64,000 nt of DNA from Puccinia triticina (lineage: Eukaryota; Basidiomycota; Pucciniomycetes; Pucciniales; Pucciniaceae): the NCBI RefSeq assembly GCF_026914185.1, contig NC_070562.1, positions 5,394,001 to 5,458,000 of the forward strand, written 5' to 3'. The position numbers and the translations under genes were made by a program. Positions within the stretch are counted from its first letter, which is position 1, and each line of letters begins with the position of its first letter. Positions 1-9,986 of the stretch are shown here, piece by piece. The notes under the pieces were generated by a model. That model made no database searches and was not told the DNA's origin. It saw only the letters and a list, made by a program, of their open reading frames with translations.

Positions 1-586
1 AGGTCCTTGCCTCCACAGCGGCATTCCGCCATCCACCTGAGGACCCGCGGGAGCGACTACTGGTGCCACGGCCGCCTGTTGCTCCTTCAGTTGCTTGTGC
101 GCCGTTTTCTGCATGAACAGTTTTAGCTCCTTCAGCGTATCCGCCAGGTCACTCACATCTTTGACCGTCACCGGCGCCTGCGGAGCCGGTTCCGCCCTCA
201 CAACCGCATCTCCTTGGCTGTTGTTCATGAGCTCCAATACTTTGAGTTCCGCTTTGACGGCAGACCGTAACTCCTTCATGCTGGGCAACATTTTCGGCCC
301 TCCAAGTCGTGGTTTAACCATCAAACCTCGCTCATTGAGCCCCCGCAGCACCTTCTCTGTGAATGTTTGATTGAATCCCTTCAAGAAAATCCGCTTGGTC
401 GTGCCCATGTTGGCCGTCACAATCTTGTTCCGCTCCAAATACCGCAGCACCTTATTGAAACTGGTAATGTAGGACACGTACTCTGCCCTTGTCCGAACAC
501 CACCCTTTTCCTCACGCTCCAAAGCCACCTTCTCCAGGTTGCTCTCCTGATACCTAGGTCCACGATCTTCCCACCTCTCAAGTATC
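1..586 (-). pseudogene. Ty3/gypsy gag, C-terminal part (continues beyond window)
   Basis: Reading the minus strand from 586 to 1 gives one uninterrupted frame of about 195 residues: ERWEDRGPRYQ, then YVSYITSFNKVLRYLERNKI, and later a Gln/Ala-rich stretch. The composition is typical of a retrotransposon capsid/gag protein, which packages element RNA in the cytoplasm. It continues the N-terminal gag piece at 9292-9910: removing 587-9299 joins the two in frame at an Ile-Leu-Glu-Arg junction. The gag is therefore a single gene split by the hAT insertion. The 3' part with protease and RT lies outside the window. A TGA in the N-terminal half makes this copy defective. Family assignment rests on context and composition; the frame continuity is seen directly. 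Confidence 0.65.
579..586. repeat. Target-site duplication CAAGTATC, left copy
   Basis: The 8-bp CAAGTATC here is repeated exactly at 9292-9299, directly outside the terminal inverted repeats of the 8.7-kb hAT element. Eight bp is the standard hAT duplication length. Confidence 0.92.
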
Positions 587-799
587 CAGACCATAGCACG
601 GTGGTATTTGACACCTTTTTTGGGCCCGTTGAATACTGATTTGTTGAATAGTCGAGTATTTGGAGATATTCAAACAAAAAACTCCCAAAAATCACCAAAA
701 ACGCCAAAAAAGACATTTGTGGCTCTTTTATTAGTTTCTGAGAATCCACAATTCTCAATTTCATTCCAAACAGTCATGTATTTCATTTAAGCACTATTT

Positions 800-1386
800 T
801 TAATCAACTTGGCGTGTATTATAGCTATTTTTTTGCTTGGCGTGTATTATATGTATGTTTTTGAGAGAAAAAGTTGAAATAAACAAGAAAAACTGAAAAC
901 TAATCATCAATTTTAATTGAATTGTATGCCTTATCAAGTAAATTGCCTTGGAGCCAAGATTGATACACATGTTAGATTCAACTGAGTCGCCGGAGAGAGA
1001 AAACCTTTTTACAGCAACTAGATTGCCTGACTGAGAGAAAACCCGTTCACTCGCTGCTGAACTGGCCGGAATTGCAAGGAAGTCCTTGGCAATCATTGAG
1101 AGGGTCAGAAGCACAAACTGATTACCTTTCCACCAAGTGATAATATCGGTCTCAAAAGGTGGTTCAGGCATCTGCAGATAGGTCAAAATTTCATTGGTTG
1201 GAGACTGCTTTGATATCTTCTTGTATTTCTGTAACAGGTGGAACTGAAGCTTCTCTTTTGCCTTCATGGAAACCGATTCAGAAGGCAATTCATCGTTCTT
1301 TGGTTTCTTCTTGACGGAAGACTTTGCTGAGTAATCATCAAATGTTGCTTGTAAAACTTTCATCGCTTCGTCTTTTGATTTGATCT
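800..1386 (-). pseudogene. hAT transposase, C-terminal hATC dimerisation part
   Basis: This is the 3' part of the hAT transposase gene, separated from its 5' part (6937-8857) by the MULE insertion. It contains the hATC signature: a TWWKGNQF segment, then LTLSMIAKDFLAIPASSAAS followed by ERVFSQSGNLV. hATC mediates transposase dimerisation and is needed for excision and integration in the nucleus. Excising the MULE together with one copy of its target duplication restores the frame across the junction (GDIQIKSKDEAMKVLQ). The stop codon is at 800-802. Family certain; activity unlikely given stops upstream. Confidence 0.9.
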
Positions 1387-1393
1387 GGGTCAG

Positions 1394-1700
1394 CCTAAAG
1401 GCACCCCAAACTTTTACTTCATGTACACCAGTTTGGGGTGCAGAGCCAATGCACACCAGAGGGGTTGGGGTCTTTGCGGGTCTACCCCAATAATGTTGGG
1501 GTACAACATGGTGTACACCATATCAGCTGGGGTGAGCCTCATAGCACCCCAAAAACCTCAATTTCCGTGGTGTGCACAGACAAAGCACACCATCATAGAT
1601 GGGGTGCCTAATTCCCGCGCACAAATTCTTGATAGAGCAGTAATCTGGGAAAGGGGTTCCCCACTCGGCACCCCAGATATACCTGGGGTGTTACACCCTG
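1394..1700. repeat. MULE left subterminal repeats (GGGGTGC / GTACACCA type)
   Basis: The segment is packed with short motifs GGGGTGC, GGCACCCC, TGTACACCA and TGCACACC in both orientations. A matching set occupies the right end (6661-6905). Such subterminal arrays are often transposase-binding sites in DNA transposons; that role is inferred. Confidence 0.7.
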
Positions 1701-1812
1701 CACCCATGATTCCTGGGGTGCCCAAGCAACCATCTGACTTCCCATCACCCATCACCCAGCTTAACACCACTCTGCAACCAACTCTCTGAAGACTTCACCC
1801 CACTCAGCAACC

Positions 1813-4800
1813 ATGTCAAACCCTCCACAGCAGCTCAACACCAGCACTGGTACCCCATCAACAACCGGAGTTACTGTACCCCCAGCGGTTTGGGAACAGA
1901 TGCAAAACCTCCTCACGATGTTTGGTCCTCAGGCTAGTGCTAATCGTTTGGCTGCTATTACCCCCCCCCCCGCCTCGGCTCCTATAATCACTCCTGTAAA
2001 TCCTGTGTTGGCTCCCTTGGATCCTATGTCAACCCCATTGACTCCATTGGCGGTGGCACCAACCACCCCTTTGTTGGGTCCTTCATTGGCACCATCCAAA
2101 AATTCCTCAGACAAAGCTACTGAATCTCCAGCTCGTGCAATCTCCCTGGTGCCGCAGTCAGCTCAGGGTCATGATACTAATCCGGAGGCGCAAATTGATG
2201 TGATCACAAATTTAAACATATTTAATTACTCCACCGGTCGTAAGTGCCTTCTAGGCCCAGAAGTATCAGAAACTACCAGAACTAACTGATTTTTATTTTT
2301 ATTTTCAGAACCATTGGATCCCCCCCCTTCTGCCCAGTTTCTCTCAATGGACGACTTGGTGATCAGGTTTTGTCAAAACTGGGCCAAATCACATGGATAT
2401 GCGGTCGCCAAGTCTCGCTCGAATGCCAACAAAAATGTTTACATCCAATGCGATCGTTCCGGCGAATTTCGCGGCTCAATAATGAATCTCTCTGGGCAAA
2501 AACATCGACCTCGAAGATATCGTGCCCCTTTGAAGTCAAAGTTTCTATTCCGACCAGCAAGAAAATTGCGAATAAGACTTGGACACTAGAGATCCGACAC
2601 GGCGGACACAACCACCAAGCATCTTCTGGACCCTCTTCCCACACCTCTCACAAAAAGCTTCTTCCCGAGCAAGTGGAAGAAATCCAAAAGCTATCTCAGT
2701 CAAATTTGAAACCTGCACAGATTTTACTGCAGCTTTAAACCTCTGACAATGAAACTTATGCAACTAACAAGACTATTAGCAACGCTCTTCAAAAAATTTG
2801 TCGCGAGGTTTTGGATGGAAGGTCACCAACCGAAGCGCTTTTATGCATCTTGAGAGAATCTAACTGGCTTGTTGACGTCAAGGTTTCCCCCGATACTGGC
2901 GCGATTCTATTGATTTTTTGTGCCCATCCCGGCTCCGTTCACCTTGCTCAAATCAATCATCACGTGGCCCTGATGGATTCGACTTACAAGACAAACAAAT
3001 ACGACCTCCCATTGCTTTATGTCATTGGTCAGGCCGCCTTGAACCAGTCGTTCACGATTGCTTTTTGTTTTATGGCTCATGAAGATGCGGACAGCTATTT
3101 GTGGTCGGTCAGCTGCCTGAAGAAGCATATCTGGCGACCCCTTCGCATCCCAAAAGTATTTATCACCAATCGGGACAGTGCCTTACAAGGCGCATTGGCG
3201 AAAATCTTTCCTGATACACAAGCAAATCTGTGCACTTGGCACCTCAACAAGAACATCACCACTCATTGTAAAAAATACTTTCCACCCCCTCCAGATAAAC
3301 CAAAACCCAAACCTCAGTTGCAAAACGTCTCGTCTCCGCCGCAAGAACCACCACCAGATCCCTGGAAGGAATTTATGACTGTTTGGGGCAGCCTCACCCA
3401 AGCAAAAACTCCCGATATCTACTCCGAACGACTCGCAGATTTGAAGAAGCACCTTGCAACTCGCCCAGCTGTCCTCGAATATATTGAGAGTTCTATTCTC
3501 CCGGTGAAGGAACTCTTTGTGGTTGCATGGGCATGCCAGTATGCTCACCTTTGAAATCTCAACACTTCTCGGGTTGAATCCAGCCACGCCTATGTCAAAA
3601 CATTCATCAAGAACTCCACCGGCGACTTGCTTTTGGTATTCAAATCATTGGCTCTTGCGGTCGATGCACAAATCAACCATGTGCATGAGTCGATTGGTCG
3701 GGATACTGTCAAGACCCTGGTAAATGTGCCCAAGTGTTTTGTGCCACTTCTCGGCAATATCTCAACTTTTGCACTCAAGGAATGCCTCCAACAATTTGAA
3801 CGGCTCAAGAACCTCGATCCGACGGAACCTTGCTCAAATACAGTTAGGATTGGACTTGGAATCCCATGTGCCCATAGGATTGCGGATATTTTGGAAGGTG
3901 GAGATGTGTTATCTCCAGATGACTTCCACTGCCAATGGAATCTCAAGTATAATCCCGAGATAACGGTAAGTCCCTGTTTTCTCAAAGATCATCTGTCCTC
4001 AGTGTGGTTCTGAATGTTGTGTGGCCTTCCTGCAGAAATCCGAAGACCGCAAGGTTGATTTGGACGAAGAAATGAAGCTGCTCACAGTGGCCCTCTCACA
4101 CGAACCACCCAGCAAGCTGGCGGATTTGATTGACCAAATGAAAAGTATTGCCGCTGGAACCCATGTCGCTGTCGCAGTTCAAGCACCCAAAGTCAAAAAG
4201 AATACCAAAGGTTGCCCGTCAGCAAAAAAACGCAAACGCTCTTCAACAGCAACCAAGAGGAACCCTTCGGCGTTTGAGCTTGTTGAAGCAAAGCTCAAAC
4301 GCGAACATCTTTCTCAAAAGCAAGCATCAAAGGTGCCCAAGGGAAACAAATCAAAACGTGTCAAACTCGAAAGCAAAGGCAAAGACAAAGGCAAAGGCAA
4401 AGACAAAAGCAAAGGCAAAGACAAAGGCAAAGGCAAAGACAAAAGCAAAGGCAAAGGCAAATCATGTGATTCTGGCAGTGAGGAAGAGGACAATAACATT
4501 GAAAACAAAGATTACGACAACAACAAAGAAAGCGATGGTGTGGATAAGGAACAAATAGAAAAGTACATGTCCCAAATCCCCAACTATCTTCAACAGTTCA
4601 TCCTTGGTGTGTTCGATCCCCCTGGCAATGGAAACTGCGGCTTTCATTGCATTGCACAAGCCCTTGGTTACATAGACAACGGGTGGCTCCGAGTCCAGAA
4701 AGAGATGGTCAAAGAGGCGACCAAAAACCGAGGAGTTTACTCAAAGTTACAGGGAGGTGAAGGCCAACTGAAATCAGTCATCGAAAGCCTCATGGTGGAG

Positions 4801-5142
4801 AACAAGGAGGCAAACATTGGCCGCGATCAATGGCTCTCCAAGTTGGCACACGGTCAGATCATTGCGAACACTTACAGACGACCAATCGTTTTTCTTTCAA
4901 TCAAAGACTGCAGCACCTACCTTCCGCTACGTGTTGGCCCCAAAGATTCAGTCCCAATTTACCTACTCTATGTCGATGATTCTCACTGGGTTTTGGCTAA
5001 TGTTGGGGGGAAGGATAGTGTCAAACCCATCCCTCCTCCTGTATTGGCAACCCGGGTGACTTCCAAAATTGCTAAAGAATGGATCAGTCACATTGAGAAG
5101 GGTGTGAGCCTCTACACTCACTTGAGGCTCTTCACTCAATGA
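1813..5142 (+). pseudogene. MULE transposase with C-terminal OTU cysteine-peptidase domain
   Basis: Exon 1 (1813-2239) encodes a Pro/Thr-rich N-terminus. Intron 1 is 2240-2308 (GTAAGT..TTTCAG) and intron 2 is 3966-4035 (GTAAGT..CTGCAG). Exon 2 holds a FAR1-like zinc module (YIQCDRSGEF, then ISCPFEVK and HGGHNH) and the MULE core: MDSTYKTN (first Asp), FITNRDSALQ (second Asp), LCTWHLNKN (C..H) and SRVESSHAYVK (Glu). A SWIM-like GIPCAH follows. Exon 3 (4036-5142) has a Lys-rich linker and an OTU fold with DPPGNGNCGFHC (catalytic Cys) and DDSHWVLA (catalytic His). Lesions are a 1-nt frameshift near 2495, a TAA at 2736 and a TGA (at a probable Trp codon) at about 3552, so the fusion is not translatable as it stands. 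The OTU exon is intact. Transposition and deubiquitinase roles are inferred from the families. Confidence 0.88.
4369..4461 (+). repeat. Lys-Gly-Lys-Asp coding minisatellite in the MULE-OTU linker
   Basis: Repeated AAAGGCAAAGAC units encode alternating KGKGKD and KSKGKD motifs. They lie between the SWIM-like motif and the OTU domain, and probably form a disordered basic linker. Confidence 0.85.
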
Positions 5143-5346
5143 CTCAAAATTTAATGTTTTTTTCTTTTTATTTAATTTTATTCTTCTTCCTGAATGTAAA
5201 TAGGTCTTTTAAAGGCTTGATTTATTAACTCAAGAAACTCTTTACACCAGAAAAATTTGATGCACACCAAATTTTATTGGCTCTTGGTGTGTGCACCCCA
5301 ATGCACCCCAATGCACCCCAATGCACCCCAATATCCAAAATAAGTT
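5143..5346 (+). other. MULE 3' flank, AT-rich, with ATGCACCCCA repeats
   Basis: After the OTU stop codon comes an AT-rich stretch suitable as a 3' UTR. It is followed by four direct copies of ATGCACCCCA at 5290-5330, part of the right subterminal repeat array. Confidence 0.5.
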
Positions 5347-6651
5347 CGGATGTACTTCGCGCACTGCAAAAAACTCGTCGCGCACTGCAGGGGGCGTTCA
5401 CTCAACATCCCGGCCACAGTGCGCGGAAGCTCAAAACGCTTCGCCCACTGCAGAAAATAAACCATCAAATTCTCATTTTTTTTCTACCAGCCGGCAGAGG
5501 GAATTTTTCTTGCCCCTGCTCCATTTTCTTGGGGTATTTGGAGCCCCCAGCATGACATAAAAAAAGGATGATAAAAAATACAAAAAATAAGCGGAGCGCC
5601 TAAGAGTTCGAGGGGCAGAAGTACATACCCCATGACTTCACCGTGCGGATGGCCGGCACAGGCTGGTCCCGGAGCGGAGTACATGCACACCCCCCCGATG
5701 ACCGGCCAGCACGCACGTGGAGTGCAAATCACCGGTCGTTGAGAGATTAAGCATTCATCTTGATGACCGGAACAGTCCCGGTCATCAAGAGGAGTAAACA
5801 CTGCTCCTCTCAATGACTGGAACAGACCCGGTCATCGAGAGTGTTCCTCCTCTTGATGACCGGAACAGTTCCGGTCATCAAGAGATTAAGCATTCCTCTC
5901 GATGACCGGAACAGTCCCGGTCATTGAGAAATAAGCATTCCTCTTGAAATGGAACAGACCCGGCCATTGAGAGGAGGAACACTCTTGATGACCGGGTCTG
6001 TTCCAGTCATCGAGAGGAGCAGTGTTTACTCCTCTTGATGACCGGGACTGTTCCGGTCATCGAGAGGAATGCTTAATCTCTTGATGACCGGGACTGTTCC
6101 GGTCATCGAGAGGTGTGTTTACTCCTCTCGATAACCGGGACCGTTCCGGTCATCAAGAGGAATGTGTAATCCCCTTGATGACCAGTGATTTGCACTCCAC
6201 GTGCGTGCTGGCCGGTCATTGGGGGAGTGTGCATGTACTCCGCTCCGGGACCAGCCTGTGCTGGCCATCCGCACGGTGAAGTCATGGGATATGTACTTCT
6301 GCCCCTCGAACTCTGTTTTTGAGGGGCTGTGTACCCAATCAGACCCAATCCATGGCTTTTTTGCAGGTTGAAAATCCCCGGGGGGTGCGCCCCGGGTAGG
6401 CGCTCCGCTTATTTTTTGTATTTTTTATCATCCTTTTGCATGTCATGCTGGGGGCTCCAAATACCCCAAGAAAATGGAGCAGGGGCAAGAAAAATTCCCT
6501 CTGCCGGCTGGCAGAAAAGAAAATGAGAATTTGATGGTTTATATTCTGCAGTGCGCGAAGCGTTTTGAGCTTCCGCGCACTGTGGCCGGGACGTCGAGTG
6601 GACGCCCCCTGCAGTGCGCGACGAGTTTATCGCAGTGCGTGAAGTACATCC
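5347..6651. mobile_element. Foldback (giant inverted-repeat) element nested in the MULE
   Basis: The element is one large palindrome. The left arm starts GGATGTACTTCGCGCACTGC at 5348 and the right arm ends with its near-exact complement at 6651. The arms match over several hundred bp, apart from an extra segment of about 95 bp in the right arm (about 6311-6405). The flanks repeat AAATAAGTT (5338-5346 and 6652-6660), a 9-bp target duplication. The centre is an array of self-complementary GATGACCGG units. There is no convincing protein, so it is non-autonomous; the 9-bp duplication points to mobilisation by a MULE transposase (inference). Confidence 0.85.
5735..6200. repeat. Array of palindromic GATGACCGGRACNGTYCCGGTCATC units
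   Basis: About ten units of roughly 30 bp, each itself a dyad (GATGACCGG..CCGGTCATC) and separated by AAGAGGAG-like or AAGAGATTAAGC-like spacers. They form the middle of the foldback element. Confidence 0.85.
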
Positions 6652-6660
6652 AAATAAGTT

Positions 6661-6905
6661 TTGGGGTTCAAATCTGAAAATGAGAGTTTCTTGGGGTGCA
6701 CCTCTTTTGTACACCATTTTCTTGGTGTACATGGCTTTGCACACCAATAAGACAGCTGTCTGGGAGTTTCAACCTGTGCACCCCAGTTTTTTTGGTGTAA
6801 GGTAGTGCGCACCCCATTTCCTTGGGGTACATTAGGTGTGCACCCCAACTATAATGGGGTGCCCAATGAGGTACCCCAAAATGTTGGTGTACTTGAAGTA
6901 AAAGT
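6661..6905. repeat. MULE right subterminal repeats
   Basis: Dense GGGGTGC, GTGTACA and TGCACACC motifs mirror those at 1394-1700. The adjacent 34-bp terminal inverted repeat is 6895-6928. Confidence 0.7.
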
Positions 6906-6936
6906 TTGGGGTGCCTTTAGGCTGACCCTTTGATCT

Positions 6937-8857
6937 GGATGTCGCCATTTTTATTCACATTGTTGCTGATGGTATCAAGTTGTTGTTCGAATAGAGTGAG
7001 CTTGAAACGTGGATCCAAGACAACGGCGAGGATGGAGTGTTGCGAGTGGATTGAATATTAGCCTTGAATCTTTTCAATAGCAGCCTTAGCTGCTTCAATC
7101 ATGACCAATCGTGATGTGCGGCGGGATTTCGTGAATTTTTTGACTGTTTTGTTGCAGTGGTCAAGCAATGCCTTGTACCACGGGATCACAATCGTCAGAG
7201 TCGCATAGAATTTGCCTTGGGTGTTGATTGATGCCTGTTGGAACTTCTCCAAGAATGAATGAATCCACTCAAAAAGGTCCCAATTTTCATCCTGGATGAC
7301 TTCCTGTTACATAGAATACATATTGTATTAGAAAGCGAGCTGAGTGACACCAAATAAATCAAAAATCTGGACGGATTACTGACCAGCTCTCGAGTTTTCT
7401 TATCATTAAGATTATGCACCGCATTGACAATTTGAGATTTTCCAGAGCCAGTTTTACCCTTCTTCCTTGATTTAGATTTCTTTTTTTTTCCTTTTGACTA
7501 GATCGGTTAGTTTTTTTGTAAGAGGAGAGAAGGTCGTCAATTGCCGGTCTTTGAATAAGAGCTAGATTGAGCATGTCAAAGGTGGAATTCCAACGTGTGG
7601 CATTGTTGATGATTGGCCTTGAATCTTTGACGTCGTTATCCTTACAGAGAACCTGGAACGAGGCATACACTTGATCGGACTGTTGGATATGTAAAAAAAC
7701 AGCTCAAAGTTTGGTTAACAAAGGCTCAACAACGCGGAGAATTCATTTGTCGCAAGGTTGAGAATGTGGGCAAAACATTGGGCGTGAGCTTCAGGAGTCG
7801 TCAGCAGTTTGGTGTCGAGGGCAGTCTGGATAAATTTATCATTGTTTGAAGCATTGTCCAACGTGATCAATATGATTTGCTTTCCGAGATAAGAAAGATC
7901 CACTTCGCCAGCTTCGTTCTCGTCAGGTTGGCTATTTATGTTTTCATTGGTATTACTATTGGATTCAGAAGCAGTCTCAGAAGCGCTAGAGTATTCGTTG
8001 CAACTATCATCAATTTCAATTGCTTTTTGTTTTTTTGATGTCAAGTCGCCAAGTTTGTGATGGCAAAAGAAATCCTTGAGAATCTGGAGAATTTTGTCGT
8101 GGATGTTGATGCCAGTGTGTTTTTCTTGGAACGGTTTGAAGGCAATTGTGGCAGAAATAGCCTTCCAATCTTTGGAGATGAAATGACAAGTAAGGGAGAT
8201 GTAAGGGGTTCCGCCAGCTGAGGACCAGATATCGGTCGTGAAAGAGAAACGCTCGGATTTGTTTTTCAAGAAGCAATACACTACAGGCTTACTATCTGCG
8301 TACAGCGCCTTTATTTGCCAAGCAACTGTATGTTCACTGAAGATGGTGATCCCTGCGTCAATTCCTTGGATCATCTTGATGAATTTGGGGGTTTTGACTT
8401 TTGCGTAAGGGAGCCGGTCTTTGATGATCCAGTGGATGAGATTAGTGTCAAAGGTGGACTGTCAAGACTTGAGCATGATCTTTTCAAGGGGTCCTTTGGC
8501 TTTTTATGTTGGTGTTGACTGAGATGGGGTCGGGCTACTAGAAGGTTCAGTGCTGTCTTGGGTATTTTCAGATGCTTCTAGAGCAAGTTTCCATTCGCCA
8601 GGGTGCTTACGAGCTATGTGATTCACAAAATTCGCCTTAGTGGTCTTGTTTGCCACTAGCGCATCGCCGCAGTTCTCAATCAAGCAGGTACGTTTTCCTT
8701 TTGAATCAGTTGGACCAAAAAAAGAACTGGCTGTCTCGGATTGGTTCACTCCAATCAATTTACGTCTGTTGACCACTATTTCTTGTGAAGATGAGTGGTT
8801 GGATTGCGGACGGGGAGTTGATTGGATTTTTGGTGTAGGATTGTTTTTGCTCGCCAT
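6937..8857 (-). pseudogene. hAT transposase, N-terminal and catalytic part
   Basis: Starting at the ATG at 8857, this encodes a BED-type zinc finger (CLIENCGDAL, then NFVNHIARKHPGEW), followed by the hAT catalytic core: FSFTTDIWSS (first Asp), ILITLDNASNND (second Asp), CFAHILNLA (C..H motif) and TRWNSTFDMLN. An intron at about 7305-7383 is supported by GTCAGT and TAACAG borders. In-frame stops lie near 8502 (TAA), 8465 (TGA) and 7058 (TAA). Excising the MULE (1379-6928) continues the protein into the hATC part at 1386-800. It is the catalytic half of a dead transposase, with core residues still visible. Confidence 0.88.
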
Positions 8858-9278
8858 GATTCTGCAGCTGCTTGAGTAATTGGTAAAGAAAACAAATGAT
8901 TATCAGTCATTGATCAGGATCTGGCAATCTGCAGGGATTAGAAAAAAAATCCGTTCTTACCCTTCAAAGTACCTGGTGGGCAGGAACCAATGTCGGCCAA
9001 CAGTCAACGGTTGACGGTTGTATGTGGTTGGTGGCGGTGGTCTGATGCCTATGATATGTGATGGTCCGGGTTATGTATATAGTATATATTCCGGTGCTGT
9101 ATAGGGGCCCCCGGGCCCCATAGGGGACCCATGCAAGCCCCTCCAAAGCCCATATAGCCCTGTATGGAAACATGAGAAACTATTCAATTTCATGCAAATA
9201 TTCGACATAAAATCTACCCCATCATTATTCGAATCGGATTGAATACAAATACAAATACTCAAATAGATTTGATTCAAA
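8858..9278. other. hAT 5' non-coding end
   Basis: This holds the promoter side of the hAT transposase gene. The AT-rich GTATATAGTATATATTCC at about 9075 could supply a minus-strand TATA element. No other coding sequence is recognisable. Confidence 0.4.
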
Positions 9279-9291
9279 GTGCTATGGTCTG

Positions 9292-9910
9292 CAAGTATCT
9301 CCTCCTTGAGCTTGGTCCAATCCTTATTCTCAAACCCCTTCATGTCCTCCACTTCCCGCAAATCCTTGCCTTCTGGAAAGAATTTGACCACCTGGTACGC
9401 TTTATCCGCATCCGTCAGACCTTCCTGGAGGGCTGCTCTTTTGAACCGGTCAATAAAGCGCTCCACCTCCGCCTCTGAAAACTTAAGGTGCGGATAATCC
9501 CTGGGCCGTATCTTTGCTCTGCTCAGCGCAGGCGCCGCAGGTTGTGGTCCACCTAGTGCTTCTTCCATGGTCTTGTCCTCTGTCTCCTTTGGTCAAACTC
9601 TGTAAGTTTCACTTGACGTTCCTCCAGCTGACACCGCCGGTCGGTCGTTCAGAGTGCTCCGCTGATACAGCTGTCGCCTCCTCGCCGCGAGTGACTGATT
9701 AGGTGAAAACTGACTCCGCGCTGACGAAAAGGATGATTGTCCTAGTCTTGGTCCTCCCGCTAATCCCAACCACAATTGTGTTTTGGCTGGTCTTGAAGAA
9801 GAGCCCTCTCCGTTTTCCGCAATTACTGTGTCTCCACTGTCCGAACCTCCTGATCTGATCTGAGCTTCTTTGTCGCCTGGAGTAAAGAATTTGCCTTCCA
9901 AAGGGTTCAT
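9292..9910 (-). pseudogene. Ty3/gypsy gag, N-terminal part
   Basis: From the ATG at 9910 the minus strand encodes a Ser/Gly/Gln-rich leader. A TGA follows at 9593, and the same frame continues with KIRPRDYPHLKFSEAEVERF, an IDRFKRAALQEGL segment and KDWTKLKEEIL. The last part resembles the capsid-like region of fungal gypsy gag proteins. The frame resumes at 586 after the 8.7-kb hAT insertion. The TGA may derive from CGA. A primer-binding-like site and the LTR edge lie just upstream (9969-9988), fixing this as the 5' end of the element's coding region. Confidence 0.7.
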
Positions 9911-9968
9911 TCAACGTTTCCGCACATGTCTAGTCCCCGAGTATCCAACAGCAACACAAAGTTGGTTT

Positions 9969-9984
9969 CCTGGCCAGACCCCCA
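9969..9984 (-). promoter_or_regulatory. Probable primer-binding site of the split gypsy element
   Basis: On the minus strand the sequence reads TGGGGGTCTGGCCAGG, two bases after the presumed LTR end (CA). The chromovirus at 36760-47056 has the same sequence, with one change and the same 2-bp spacing, next to its 5' LTR. The priming tRNA was not identified. Confidence 0.6.
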
Positions 9985-9986
9985 CT

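Larger units (their letters stand above)
1387..6928 (+). mobile_element. MULE transposon (5,542 bp) nested in the hAT element
   Basis: The terminal inverted repeats are 34 bp and perfect. They start GGGTCAGCCTAAAGGCACCC at 1387 and end as the exact complement at 6928; similarity continues for about 10 bp further. The flanks repeat TTTGATCT (1379-1386 and 6929-6936); the match extends to 10 bp (TTTGATCTGG) if the boundary is moved, which fits the 8-11 bp duplications of Mutator-like elements. It encodes a MULE transposase joined to an OTU peptidase domain. A 1.3-kb foldback element sits in its 3' part. Insertion is inside the hAT transposase gene, so the MULE is younger than the hAT. Confidence 0.93.
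587..9291 (-). mobile_element. hAT transposon (8,705 bp including nested insertions)
   Basis: The ends are a perfect 13-bp terminal inverted repeat, CAGACCATAGCAC at 587-599 and its complement at 9279-9291, flanked by the 8-bp duplication CAAGTATC. Inside, on the minus strand, lies a hAT transposase gene with BED-type zinc finger, RNase-H-like catalytic core and hATC dimerisation domain. About 5.5 kb of the length is a later MULE insertion (1387-6928), so the original element was about 3.15 kb, a normal autonomous hAT size. Subterminal regions at both ends carry copies of GAGTATTTG. Several in-frame stops make the copy non-autonomous now. Boundaries, TIR and duplication are read directly. Confidence 0.93.

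Noticed and set aside
5281..6848. Several frames of 60-110 codons on both strands in the foldback element
   Set aside because: They are mirror images produced by the palindrome; no start context, intron or domain.
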